Positions 10,410-21,283 are shown, counted from the stretch's first letter. The stretch: DNA of 64,000 bases from Ahaetulla prasina (GCF_028640845.1 NC_080540.1:152651920-152715919); one strand, 5' to 3'. Translations and numbers: made by a program. The notes: generated from the letters alone by a model not told the origin.

Positions 10410-10640
10410 GGAAGCACATTGGCCTAGTGGTTAAGAGGTTAGTTTGTTGAATAGAAGGTTGGCAGATCGAGACCAAAGCACTGCGCAGTGAAGTGAGCTC
10501 CCGATACTTGCCTCAGCTCCTGCCAACCTAGCAGTTCGAAAGCATGCAAATGCAAGTAGATGAATAAGTACCACTTCATTGGAAAGGTAATAGCGTTCCA
10601 TGCTCCTTGGTGTATAATCATGCTGGCTGTCAGCATTTCA
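10410..10640 (+). mobile_element. tRNA-derived SINE (family H), 5' two-thirds
   Basis: The tRNA-like head shows an A-box-like TGGCCTAGTGGTTAAGAGG and a B-box-like GGCAGATCGAGACC, as expected of an internal pol III promoter. The body (CAACCTAGCAGTTCGAAAGC, GCAAATGCAAGTAGAT, GGTAATAGCGTTCC) follows. The copy stops near ATCATGCTGGCTGT at about 10635. The missing 3' third resumes at 11048. Confidence 0.72.
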
Positions 10641-11047
10641 AGTAACACATCCAAAGAAATCAGAACCCCAAGGCAGGAATGTTCCTCAGATGTTTATTGG
10701 ACACAGATTCCAATGTTTATTGGACACATATAGGCACAGCCAGTGAAAACTAACTCCAAAATTTTCTCACCGTTACCATGTAATTAAAAGAGCAAAGGTT
10801 CCCCCCCAGGTGTCATAAGTGTCACAGGTCACATTGTCCAATCAAAGTGGTTGGCGGGCTCCATTAATCACTTCTGCCTCCTCCTATTGCCACCTGTTGG
10901 GATGGCCTTGGTTCCCACAGGAGAGCTCTTTATTTTGTCTATGAGACAGTCTCATAGCTCTATGAGAGCTATTTCCCCCTCCTCCTCCCCCCTCCCCCCA
11001 ATAGTGCATGGCAACTATGAAGCAGCACAAGATGGCTTCAGCCAGGT
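10641..11047. other. ~400 bp segment between the two SINE halves
   Basis: It separates the 5' and 3' parts of a family H SINE. It contains two nearby copies of TGTTTATTGGACACA (about 10690 and 10714). No TIR, TG...CA ends or coding frame identify it. Confidence 0.45.
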
Positions 11048-11165
11048 TCGATTCAGAGTTGACACTGGCTGTATGACTATGAAAGTGTCTTCAGACAATG
11101 CTGACTCCCTTAGCTAGGAAACAGAGATGAGCACCGCCCCCTAGAATCAGACACACCTGGACAGA
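11048..11165 (+). mobile_element. tRNA-derived SINE (family H), 3' third
   Basis: It reads TTGACACTGGCTGTATGAC, GTGTCTTCAGACAATGCTG, GAGATGAGCACCGCCCCC, TAGAATCAGACACACC. This is the end of the SINE whose beginning is at 10410-10640, in the same orientation and overlapping it by only about 15 bp of consensus. Either one SINE was split by an insertion or two truncated copies abut. Confidence 0.65.
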
Positions 11166-11501
11166 GGAGCATTGATATGATTTTGGGAAAAAATATGCAG
11201 CAACCTTTATTAAAATATGATCTTAGCCCAGGAAAGCAAGAAAGCACAAAGAAGAAACCATAAATTACCTCACTTTGACAACTTGAGTCGTTTTGGTTTA
11301 AGATGAAGGGAAGAGAAAACATTGTCAGGATTTCAAGAGCTTATTCTTATAGCCTATGTCAGAGGTCTGCAACCTTAAACACTCAAAGAGCCATTTGGAT
11401 CCGTTTCCCACAGAAAACACGGGGAGCCACAAAACCCTTCCCGTGCCTAACTATTTCTTAGCGGCCACAAAACTAGCATATGTACTGTAGTTCACTAGCA
11501 T

Positions 11502-12110
11502 ATGGACTTTTGGACCGCCACCCACCACCGCAGGGAGATGGAACCAATGCGTTGGTTCCATCCCAGGCGCCTGATGGACCCCGAGAGGTTCCTGATGGAG
11601 CTTGGGCCGTTCCCTGAGGATCTGGCCCACAGCACGGCTGAAGAACTAATTGTGGCCTGGGAACAGGCCGCGGTTGGGGCTTTGGACTGTGTCGTGCCTT
11701 TGTGGCCTCTGACCCGGCGCAGATCTCAGCTGGCCCCTTGGTTCTCCGAGGGGCTGAGGGAGATGAAACGCCGGAGAAGATGCCTAGAGAGTACCTGGAG
11801 GTCCAGTCGTTCTGAAGCTGACCGGACACTAGTTAGGTCTTATTCTAAGGCCTACCTAATGGCACTGAGGGAGGCAAAGCATTCTTACGCTTCCACCCTC
11901 ATTGCGTCGGCAGATAACCGCCCGGCCGCCCTGTTTTGGGTGACCCGCTGTCTCCTTCATCAGGAGGCATGGGATGACCCTTTGCAGGGACGTGCCGAGG
12001 AGTTTTGTGGTTATCTATACGATAAAATCGTTCAGCTCCGGGATGGCTTGGACCGGAATTGGGATGATCCAAGTGAGAGGGCGGAGTCACGTCTTGTCGA
12101 GATTGTTTGA
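11502..12110 (+). pseudogene. L2-like ORF2, region between endonuclease and RT
   Basis: A 202-codon frame with the typical L2 linker phrases APWFSEGLREMKRRRRCLE, WRSSRSEADRTLV, AYLMALREAKHSYASTLIAS and LFWVTRCLLHQE. In an intact element this lies between the AP-endonuclease and the reverse transcriptase. It is terminated at 12110. The continuing frame ([18 protein letters not shown]) appears shifted at 12264. The ATG used here is internal to the LINE ORF and is not a real start. Confidence 0.8.
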
Positions 12111-13320
12111 GATGAGTTTGATCCTGTGGCTCTCGAGGACGTGGACAGGTTGTTGGGGAGGCTTCATGCCACCACATGTTTACTGGACCCGTGCCCTTCC
12201 TGGTTGGTGCTGGCCACACAGGAGGTGACATGAGGCTGGCTCCAGGGGATTATTAATGCTTCCTTGTTGGAGGGGGTTTTCCCTGCCGCCTTGAAAGAGG
12301 CGGTAGTGAGATCCCTCCTCAAGAAGCCTTCCCTGTACCCAGCTATTTTGGGTAATTATCGTCCAGTCTCCAACCTTTGCTTTGTTGCGAAGGTTGTTGA
12401 GAGTGTTGTGGCGCGGCAGCTACCCCAATATCTGGATGAAGCTGTCTATCTAGACCCGTTCCAGTCTGGCTTCCGACCCGGATATAGTTCAGAGACAGCT
12501 TTGATCGCGTTGGTGGATGATCTCTGGAGGGCCAGAGACAGGGGTTTTTCCTCTGCCCTGGTCCTATTAGATCTCTCCTGGAGACCTTCCTTGATCGGAA
12601 TGCCTTATGCACAGTCACTCATGCTCTTGTTACCTCTCGCTTGGATTATTGCAATACTCTCTACATGGGGCTCCCCTTGAAGTGCACTCGGAGGCTTCAG
12701 TTAGTCCAGAATGCAGCTGCGCGGGTGATAGAGGGAGCCGCACGCGGCTCCCATGTAACACCACTCCTGCGCAGGCTGCACTGGCTGCCTGTGGTCTTTT
12801 GGGTGCACTTTAAGGTTTTGGTCACTACCTTTAAAGCGCTCCATGGCTTGGGGCCTGGGTACTTACGGGACTGCCTACTGTTACCCCATGCCTCCCACCG
12901 ACCTGTAAGCTCACACAGAGAGGGACTTCTCAGGGTGCCGTCCACCAAGCAATGCCGGCTGGCGGCCCCCAGGGGAAGATCCTTCTCTGTGAGGGCTCCT
13001 ACCCTCTGGAACGAACTTCCCCCTGGCTTGCGACAAGTACCTGATCTTCGGACCTTTCGCCGCGAGTTGAAAACGTATTTATTTACTCGTGTGGGGCTGG
13101 CTTAAATTTTAAATTTTTAAATTTTAAATTTCTAGATGAATTTTAATGGGTTTTTTAGATTTTAAATGTTTTTAAATTTTTCGGCCAATTATATAATAAG
13201 TTTTTTAATTTTGTTTTAATTGTATATTGCTTGTGTTCTTATTCTGGCTGTAAACTGCCCTGACTCCTTCGGGAGAAGGGCGGTATAAAAATCTTATAAA
13301 TAATAATAAATAATAATAAT
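11505..13320 (+). mobile_element. L2-like LINE (family C), 5'-truncated, nested in hAT
   Basis: It holds the linker and reverse transcriptase regions of an L2-like ORF, the UTR, the terminal CCCTGACTCCTTCGGGAGAA hairpin and an AAT-type tail. It sits inside hAT element 11360-13526, so it is younger than that element. On the left the 11-mer ACTAGCATATG occurs twice (11471 and 11494), close to the junction. It has an internal deletion that removes the polymerase active site. Confidence 0.87.
12264..13105 (+). pseudogene. L2-like reverse transcriptase, active site deleted
   Basis: Fragment one has [74 protein letters not shown]. It then jumps at about 12573 to sequence that belongs about 580 bp downstream in the other copies (RDALCTVTHALV...). 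The lost piece carries [23 protein letters not shown] and YADDTQLY. Fragment two (12641-13105) reads LQLVQNAAARVIEGAARG, LRRLHWLPVVFWVHFKV and FSVRAPTLWNELPPGLRQ to the natural C-terminus. It cannot encode an active polymerase. Confidence 0.85.
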
Positions 13321-13569
13321 AGTTGAATTAAACATTCTGTTTTCTTCTGAAACTTTTCTTGGATTTATCCATGGTTGGCCTACCTGGGGTTCAAAAGCTC
13401 AATAAATCATGTGCCGGCAGGTGTCACACATTGGTGGCTGTGACGCATATTTTGAGTGACAGGGAGCCACAGCAGAGGGGTGAAAGAGCCACATGTGGCT
13501 CCAGAGCTGCAGGTTGCTGACCCCTGTCCTATGTCAATGAAGTCGTGTTCTAGTATTCCTTGGGATACC

Positions 13570-14400
13570 TGACCTGGCCCATCTTGAAAGGACTGATACT
13601 GTGGCTATTTAATATATTCATGGATAAATCGACAGAAAATGATTGTTGTGACAATGCTGTTGTCTAGATTGGGGATGTGAGTAGGTATAGTTTGTATGCA
13701 GATCATGTCATTTGTTGGCTGAGAACTCAAATGATTTGCAATGAATATTAGATGCAATGAGCAATAAGAATTTGAAAGGTAATATGTCAAAGACCCAAGT
13801 TTAAACAGGGAAAATAGAATGACTAAATGGAAAGTATGTCAACGTAGCAAAATATTAGAACAGGAGATGAATATATTTATCTTGGTAGAACGTTTTAAAG
13901 ATGTGGAGATGCTGATAGAAAGATAGTGGGTGATCAGTTGAGAGGAATAAATGCTTGCCTAAAGAAATGAAAATTGCTGTAGAGAAAGACACACTTCTGG
14001 CTACTTTGTTTACATGGAAAGGAGAACAAGATATGTCTGGAGAAACTTAAATGTAAGTGGAATGTAGTAGGAACAGATCATTGAAGAAGTGTACTACAAG
14101 GAGAGATAGGTGCAAGAATGAATTTGGGATGAAAAAATACATGGATTGGATAGAAAAATACAATAAGTGACCAGAACAAAAGCAAGACATTGAAGTACTT
14201 TGGTTATATAGAGAGAATAAATGAAGATTGAATAACAGAATGGAGAGAGTGAAAGATAGAGAGTTTTGAGAGGAAAGGAAAGAGCAAGAGATGAGATGTT
14301 TAAAGAAGAAGAAGAAAAACAATGTTTAAAGTGATGAAAGAACATGATGAAAACAAAGGTGGTAGACAAGAATAGCAACCTAAGCAGTGGCACAGTGAAT
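13570..14400 (+). pseudogene. Decayed RTE-like reverse transcriptase fragment
   Basis: Broken frames show, in order, LWLFNIFMDKSTEND, IGDVSRYSLYADH, LKGNMSKTQV, EYIYLGRTF, GDADRKIVGDQLRGINACL and TLLATLFTWKGE. These match the order of motifs in RTE-type LINE polymerases: LFNIF, LYADD, the LKVN-SKTKV stretch, F-YLG and the LLYG-ET region. Several stops and frameshifts separate them. The YADD catalytic site reads YADH. Assignment to RTE rather than another clade is uncertain. Confidence 0.5.
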
Positions 14401-14452
14401 GTTGAGATGGGGTAAAATGATGTAATTAGATATTCTTCTCATTTTTCTTATA

Positions 14453-14697
14453 GCACTTAGCACTAGCAATAGTACTTAGACTTATATACCACTTCATAGG
14501 GCTTTTACAGTGCTCTCTGAGCAGTTTACAGAGTCAGCCTATTGGCCCCAACAATCTGGGTCCTCATTTTACCTCAGAAGGATGGAAGGCTGAGTCAACC
14601 TTGAGCCTGGTGAGATTTGAACTGCTGAACTGCAGTTAGCAGTCAGCTGAAGTAGCCTGCAGTACTGCACTCTAACCACTGTGCCACCTTGGCTCTA
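14453..14697 (-). mobile_element. tRNA-derived SINE (family G)
   Basis: On the minus strand the head is GCCAAGGTGGCACAGTGG TTAGAG (A box) and AGTTCAAATCTCACC (B box). The body is GGCTCAAGGTTGACTCAGCC and ATGAGGACCCAGATTGTT. The end is TGTAAACTGCTCAGAGAGC, with a CTATTGCTAGTGCTA tail. The 3' part resembles the end of the L2-like LINEs in the same window, which suggests L2-driven mobilisation. The tRNA-like part is not a functional tRNA gene. Confidence 0.85.
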
Positions 14698-16056
14698 ATA
14701 TCCTGCCTTTATTTCCTATTGCTTACTATTAAGTATTTTTTTTCCTGCTCTTTGCACAACATTGCTTACCACAAAAGGAATCTCCCTTATTCTTCAACAC
14801 GAAAATGGGGAAAATCTCAAAACATAATTACAATTGTTAAGGAAAGTAGGATACAATACAAGATGCTTTTCATATGAAGAGTCCTATATGCCTGTGGCAT
14901 ATGGAGTAATTAAGATATGCCTAGAAATGGGCAGATTCGTTGTTGCTGGTTTGTTGTTACAAAGTGTATAGATATGACAAAGACTCATCTTTGTTGTATT
15001 TTCTTCCTTGGGACTTAGAATGGTAGTGGCCAATTTCTCATTGAGAAAGGTGAGAATTTACTGAGTGCTTTGCTAATCGAAACACAAATGCAGAATGCTG
15101 AAAAGGTCACAATGCGTATAGTACAGAATTATCTTTCTGCAATGCATTACACATTTCATTTCAGAGCCGGAGATTTTAATTAAATTGACATATAGTGAAA
15201 GGTTTTGCTTTTAAAAAAGGGAGGGGAGAAGAGTAGGAAAAAGATGAGAGAAGACAGACTGTAGCAAAAATAAAATAATAAAAGAAAACAAAAATAAATA
15301 ATACACAACTTATTTTAGGCCAGGAATGTGAGGATCAGAGCTGACCACAGCTGTTGAAAATTAGCATCAACCCTAAAACAGAATTAACGTTTATTTTTAA
15401 AAAGTCAGGAAATGCACAATTCCTACCAAAAATCTTCTGAGAAAATAAAATATGTCATTTTCCAGCATGTCTGTTAGATGTCTCTGCTCACCTTTCTCCC
15501 TAAAATTTTAAGGGTGATCCCCTGATTTGGCATAATGTCTTACACTGGGATCAAAATCACTCAGAGTTACTATACATGCAGGTGATCCTAGAGGTTGGGG
15601 CTTAGCAGGGTGATAAATTAACTTCTTATTAAAAGAATCATTTCAAAAACATGGGGCAAGAAAATAGATCATGATGATGGGATCAAAGAGAACTTTGGCA
15701 CCCCTGTTTTCTGCTCCGCTAGAATTCTGCTTTATGGCAAGAAAAAACGATTTGTGTGTGTGCAGGAATGAATTTGCCATGAAAGCAGGAACTGCTAACT
15801 CCATGTGCTTTCGAACAAATTTGTTTCATGAAATTGCACCCCTTCACTCACAGAATTGTATAGAAGTTTCAGACAATGTTTTTAATCATGTCTAACTGCA
15901 GCTCCCCACGTTTTTCCATTCTTCCTCCTCCTTCGAATATATGAAATAGTTTGAGGAAGTTTTTTTTATTGATAGTGCAAAGAGTTCTTTATCTGGAAGC
16001 ATCGCACCATCGCTCTGGATCCTGTATGGTCTTTCCTGGAGTGAAGCATGGGGACA
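14698..16056. other. Anonymous sequence
   Basis: About 1.36 kb with no recognised element or gene. It is A/T rich, with a short A-rich run around 15235-15305. Confidence 0.5.
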
Positions 16057-16064
16057 TAGTAGAG

Positions 16065-16170
16065 CAGGGGTGTCCAAACTTGGCAACTTTAAGACTTATG
16101 GACTTCAACTCTCAGAATTCTGGGAGTTGAAGTCCACAAGTCTTAAAGTTGCTAGGTTTGGACACCCCTG
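16065..16170. mobile_element. Palindromic hAT MITE (106 bp)
   Basis: It starts CAGGGGTGTCCAAACTTGG and ends AGGTTTGGACACCCCTG. The two arms (AACTTTAAGACTTATGGAC... and ...GTCCACAAGTCTTAAAGTT) make the element almost entirely self-complementary. The flanks TAGTAGAG (16057-16064) and TAGTAGAC (16171-16178) are an 8-bp duplication with one difference. Confidence 0.88.
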
Positions 16171-16178
16171 TAGTAGAC

Positions 16179-16675
16179 AGTTTAAAAAAGAAGTTTGGTT
16201 TTGCTGATTTCCAATACCTGAAATTTGAAACATTGCCATTTGGCTTTTGTGTCAAAACGTTGAGCTCCAATTTTGACATTATAATTGTGGAATGTCATAA
16301 ATGAAACCTGCCTGTTTAGCAGCAGTTAATAACAGAAAAGTTAATAAGGGGGTTCTTTGTCAAATGTCATTCTATCAGATTGCAGAGCAGAGGGAGAAAG
16401 GATTCTCATGATAACACAGCTATATTTTGTTTATCCTTAACTATATATCCTGGATGAAAGCCAGAGGATTCAGGAGTACAGCAGTAAAATGGCACCCAAA
16501 GATGAGCTGCTAATGTGTACCGTCATCTAACCGTCTAATATAGATGGTGCCTGAGGCAGCCGCAGACATGAGAGGAAGATCAAACATGGGAAGTACCATC
16601 GAGAGACAACTGAGATTGGGGAAATCCTACCAGTGGCTGGACTAAAAGAGAACACTGATCATAGCATCACAAGAA
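16179..16675. other. Anonymous sequence
   Basis: No element or gene recognised. Confidence 0.5.
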
Positions 16676-16742
16676 CAGCTTGGACTGCTTGGACTAGATG
16701 ACCTACAAGATACCTTCCAACTCTGTTAATCTGTTATAAGAA
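16676..16742 (+). mobile_element. CR1 LINE 3' end, short fragment
   Basis: GCTTGGACTAGATGACCTA and ATACCTTCCAACTCTGTTAA are the conserved end of CR1. A tail-like TCTGTTAT follows. It is diverged and truncated to under 70 bp. Confidence 0.65.
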
Positions 16743-16840
16743 CCTAAGGTGTAGACTATGAAGAGGCTTCAGAGACAGTCCAAAACACCATGGCAGGGTG
16801 TGAGATACAGATAAGAACAGCGTACATTGAACAGCACAAT

Positions 16841-19402
16841 TTATTTATTTTATTTATTTATTTTGTCACAACAATATATGTAGGAATCATACAAAAGATT
16901 ATATTGTATATAAACATATATGAGTAAATATAAGGAGGTATAAGCATATATATAGAAAGAAGAAAAGAAAAACAATAGGACAGGAACGGTAGGCATGTTT
17001 GTGCGCTTATGCATGCCCCTTATGGTCCTCTTAGGAATGGGGTGAGGTCAATAGTAGAAAGTTTTTGGATAAAACTTTTAGGATTGTGGGAAGAGACAAC
17101 AGAGTCAGGTAAAGTATTCCAAGCACTGATGATTCTGTTACAGAAGTCATATTTTCTGCAATCTAGATTAAAGCGGTTGACATTAAGTTTAAATCTATTA
17201 GTTGCTCTAGTATTATTGCAATTAAAGCTGAAGTAGTCTTTAACAGGAAGGACATTACAATAGATGATTCTGTGAGTTAAGCTTAGGTCTTGTCAAAGGC
17301 GACGGAGTTCCAAGTTTTCTAAGCCTAGGATTTCAAGTCTGGTGGGATAAGGTATTTTGTTGTTTTCAGAGGAATGGAGAACTCTTCTTGTAAAATATTT
17401 CTGGACACGTTCAATTGTATTGATGTCAGAGATGTGGTGAGGGTTCCAAACAGGCGAGCTGTATTCTAGAATTGGTCTAGCAAATGTTTTATATGCTCTG
17501 GTTAGTAGTGTGGTGTTTTGGAAAAGAAGCTACGCAAAATTAGGTTTACAACTCTTAGAGCTTTTTTTGCTATGTAGTTGCAGTGGGCTTTGGCACTTAG
17601 ATCATTTGACATGAAAACTCCAAGGTCTTTAACGGGATGGGGGTCATCTGTAAGGTAATGTCCATCTAGTATGTACTTAGTTTTTGGGTTCTTTTTTCCT
17701 ATATGTAAGACTGAGCATTTGCTGGTTGAAATTTGGAGCTGCCAATTTTTAGACCAAGCGGTTAGATGATCAAGGTCGTTTTGAATGATAGAAGTATTGT
17801 CTGTGATGTTAAATAGTTTGACATCATCAGCAAAGAGAACACAATTACTTGAGATATGGTCACAAAGATCATTAATGTATAGTATAAAGAGTGTTGGTCC
17901 AAGAACGCTGCCTTGAGGAACGCCACTCTTGACAGGAACAGGATTTGATAAAGCATTGCCAATTTTGACCACTTGTTGTCTGTTAGACAGAAAAGCAGAT
18001 ATCCATTTGTGGAGGGGCCCTGAGATGCCATAGGATATTAGTTTTAGGAGAAGTTTATCGTGTACTACTGAGTCAAAAACTTTGCAGAAGTCTATGTAGA
18101 TTGCATCTATTGATTTGCCTTGATCAAGATTTGAAATCCATATGTTTTTGCAGTGGAGAAGTTGTAAGTTACATGATAATTTTTTTCTGGAACCAAATTG
18201 TTTGTTGGAGAGTAGGTTGTTTGTTTCTAAGTGTGAGGTAATGGATTGGTTGATGATAGATTCCATGACTTTGCACGTGACGCAGCAAAGGGAGATCGGT
18301 CTGTAGTTTTCGACTAAGCTGGGGTCTCCTTTTTTGAAGATAGGGATGACTGTGGCTAGTGACCAAAGTTTGGGAAGAGAACTGGTAGTGAAAGCTTTAT
18401 CAAAGATAATACTTAGGGGTTTTGCTATATTAATGGAAAGTTTTTTTAAGAAGTATGCACACAGTCCATCGGGTCCAATAGATAGCGATGGTTTTAAATT
18501 GTGAAGAGCTTTTCCAACATTGTCTTCTGTGAAATCTATATGAGTTAAATCATCATAATCATTGCTGGTATGTTTGTGGAATGTCGGATATGTGTTATCG
18601 GAGTTAACAAAAACTGAGCCAAAGAAAATGTTGAAGAGGTTTGCTTTAACTGTTTCGTCATTGCATTCTTTGTTGTTAGAATCTTTTAGTGGTGGGATGG
18701 ATCTAGAGTCTTTAAGTTTATTGTTAACAAAATTATAAAAGGCACGATTGGAATTTGTGCGCAGAAGATTCTCTTCTTGCTTGATGTGGTAATTTGTGCA
18801 TTCAGTTTTTATTTGGTTGCATATGTTTCTGTAGTGGTTTTTGAAATTTGTAACATAGCCTTTTTTTGTTTCTTTTCCAGAGGGATTTTTTTTTTTTGAT
18901 TGAAGCTTTTTTATTGATATGGGTAGTTTGTTTTTCTTGATCATGGTAGTCATTTGTGGTACATATAGTTTAATGACTTTATTGATTTCAAGTAGGAAGA
19001 CTCTATAGTGGTCTTCAGCGGTTATGCAGGTTGCAAACAAATTTTGCCAGTCCAGAAATGAAAGATCGTTGTTTATAAGGTCGTAATTTGCTTTTTTGAA
19101 GTCATAGTTGGGAGTACTGTTGTTATGATGATTTAAGTATGGACGTATATTGAGACGAAAATCAATCATGCAGTAGTCACTGTTGGAAAAAGGTTCTTTA
19201 ATTTGTAGTCCGTAAATTGAGTTTGAATTGTTGCAGAAGATGAGATCAAGGCAGTTGTTGAGTCTTGTATTGTTAGTTACAAGTTGTTCAAGACCTAGGT
19301 TTGTAACAGCGTTGTATAGTGTAGTATGGATTGGGTCAGTTGAACATTCATTAGTTGTCCAGTTAATGAGAGGTAGATTTAGGTCACCCAGGAAGATGAG
19401 AG
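16841..19402 (-). mobile_element. CR1-like LINE (family B), 2.56 kb, near-open ORF2
   Basis: The longest retrotransposon here. On the minus strand it starts inside the AP-endonuclease (FLGDLNLPLINW, then SNSDYCMIDF, the endonuclease GD-N and SD-type motifs). It continues through the reverse transcriptase and C-terminus (TRAYKTFARPILEYSS, CRKYDFCNRIISAWN, STIDLTPFLRGP), a short UTR and an (AAATA)n tail at 16841-16864. The frame is open from about 19400 to 17503. A frameshift after KTPHY and a TGA at about 17297 break the C-terminus. Its 5' edge abuts an unrelated LINE fragment at 19406. Confidence 0.9.
17502..19169 (-). pseudogene. CR1-like reverse transcriptase ORF (555 codons open)
   Basis: A non-LTR reverse transcriptase that would copy its own RNA at a nicked chromosomal target. 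Visible motifs: GPDGLCAYFLKKLS (residues about 232-245), NYRPISLCCVTCKVME (288-303), IDFCKVFDSVVHDKLLLKL (359-377), GVPQGSVLGPTLFILYIND (416-434) and the catalytic FADD (446-449). All core motifs are present. The fingers motif AFD reads VFD and FGFRK reads FGSRK. The ATG at 19169 is internal, because the same frame is open upstream for about 75 codons of endonuclease. It ends at a frameshift, so the C-terminal domain is out of frame; probably inactive, but only lightly decayed. Confidence 0.88.
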
Positions 19403-19405
19403 GAT

Positions 19406-19895
19406 ATGATCAAGGAGCTGTGCACAAGAACTTCTGCACAAAATATGGGCTACACCCTCCCAAGTCCAGATGGGAGGTTCCACAGAAGGTCATGGAAAAT
19501 AAGAAAGCTAAGATCCTGTGGGACTTTCCAGATCCAGATAGACAGGCAGGCACTAGTCAATCAACCAGATATTGTGGTGATAGACCAGAAAACAGCGGTG
19601 GAAGTAGATGTAATGGTTCCAAGGGACAACGACGTCAGCTGAGAAGCAGGAGAAGTACCAGGGCTTGAAGAAGGAACTGGAGAGGATGTGGAAAGTAAAG
19701 GTCAAAGTGGTCCCAGTGATGATAGGAGCACTCGAGGCTGTGACTCCTAAACTGGGAGAGTGACTCCAACAAATCCCAGGAACAACATCACAGCTTTCTG
19801 TCTGTATGTCTGAGTACAGTATTAACAACAACTAAGATATTATGCAAAATCCTCAAACTCCCAGCCTCTGGTAGACTATCAGAGATTGAGGAAAA
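19406..19895 (+). pseudogene. LINE with restriction-like endonuclease, C-terminal fragment
   Basis: The frame at 19406-19642 reads ...LRSCGTFQIQIDRQALVNQ, then PDIVVIDQKTAVEVDVMVPR. This corresponds to the PD...(D/E)-x-D nuclease region at the C-terminus of early-branching LINEs of the R2/R4/Dong type, with the preceding ILWDF-IQTD phrase altered. Downstream, broken frames continue with KYQGLKKELERMW and VPVMIGALEAVTPKLGE-like sequence. It stops by about 19895. It directly abuts the 5' edge of the family B LINE. Assignment to R4 or another REL-endo clade is from memory of motif shape. Confidence 0.6.
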
Positions 19896-21280
19896 CACAG
19901 ACCACCTGTAAAGGTGAGAAGGGAATTTTAAAAAATAGAGAAATTTTCTTTGCCCAAGTTTTTTTCTTCCCTCTTCTACTCCTTTCCTTTTTCTCTTGAC
20001 ATTTTTTTTTATTAGAGTAGGGGCTGTAGAGTTTGTCTACCTCCATTTCTATCACTGCCATTTCTTTCCACCACCACCAACCCAACCTCTTAAATATAAA
20101 ATCACATTGCACTGTGAGGACAAATACAACAAGGTGTTGACCAATCTATATTAAAATGTCTTCACTGAATTCCATTGCATTTTAAGCAGCTCAGGATTTT
20201 GAGGGCAATTATTAGCCTCCTGCTTTCCAATAGGAATATCTGCATTTTCGCAATAATATATATCAGTTTTTTAAAAGATCAGTTTTGACTTTGCTCCTTC
20301 TCATTTTTTTTTTCAGCAATTCCAACTATTTCCACATCTATGTGACTTTAAAAAAAATATCCACAGGGGCTCTCATGCAATTTTTAATATGCATTTCTCC
20401 AAAAGTACAAAACTTCATCTTCATGTTTTCAAGTATATATCTTTTGTTAGAAAAATATTCTGTAACGTAATAAATACAATTTTGCGCACAATTTTCCCTT
20501 AATACATAGTTTTTGGACTACCTTTCTTTGAGTTCTGAATCATACCAGACCATTTTTTAAAAAAATGTGCAGAAGCTTGTATTCTGGCTTGCAAGTAGGT
20601 TCAGGAAGTATGATTTCTTTGTGTTAAAATGACTTTTCTCATTTTATGACTTAATAAGAGAAATATATGAGGGAATGCTTTCATTCTCTCCCCGCTTTTC
20701 TTTTGTACTTATGGGATTATTGTCAAAGAAATGCAGGAGTTTATCTCTTTCTGGAAATCCCATGAGTGAAAGATGCCAATTCTTCCCCTCAAGTGGTAAT
20801 TTAGGAGCATAAAAAATCAAATATCTAAGTCACTCACACATTCACACATCTAATTTGTGATGTTACCATCTGTTTCCATGTAATGCTAAAATCTATGGAT
20901 GCTTTTGTTGTTAGCTGTTTCTGAAGCAGGATTATTTTCACATAAGAGATGGCTTGCGTTAAATTTCATGGCCTGTCAAATAAAAAAAAACACTCCCTGC
21001 CTCAAATTTTCTATCTTCCCTCTCTCCAATTCTTGCATTCTGGCCTTGCCAGTCAGGAAAAACAAGACTTTGATGAAAAGTTGAATATGAGGTTTAATGG
21101 GCGGTGATGGCAGGAAAGGATAGCCAAGGACAGAAAGGTAGTAGGAGATTTTAAATGAAGTAGAGAAATCAAGAAAGTGGTATTTTAGGTGAAAAGTAAA
21201 GCAATTTGTATAAATTATTGGATTGTTTTTATTATTAGATTATTATTGTTCGCTTTTTAATCCACTTTAGATCTATTTGT
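19896..21280. other. Anonymous A/T-rich sequence
   Basis: About 1.4 kb without recognised element or gene. Short frames (for example 20285-20470 and 20899-21084) have no support. Confidence 0.5.
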
Positions 21281-21283
21281 CTA

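Larger units (their letters stand above)
11360..13526. mobile_element. hAT-type element (family E) containing an L2 copy
   Basis: The left end CAGAGGTCTGCAACC and right end GGTTGCTGACCCCTG are inverted termini. They are flanked by 8-bp repeats GCCTATGT (11352-11359) and TCCTATGT (13527-13534), 7 of 8 identical. Only about 145 bp on the left and 205 bp on the right belong to the element; both speak of GAGCCACA-type phrases. The middle is the L2 copy at 11505-13320. No transposase is present. Confidence 0.8.

Noticed and set aside
14600..14697. Possible tRNA genes at the SINE heads (also 10410, 32540, 52424, 53950)
   Set aside because: A and B boxes are present, but no cloverleaf acceptor pairing, and each is joined to a SINE body.
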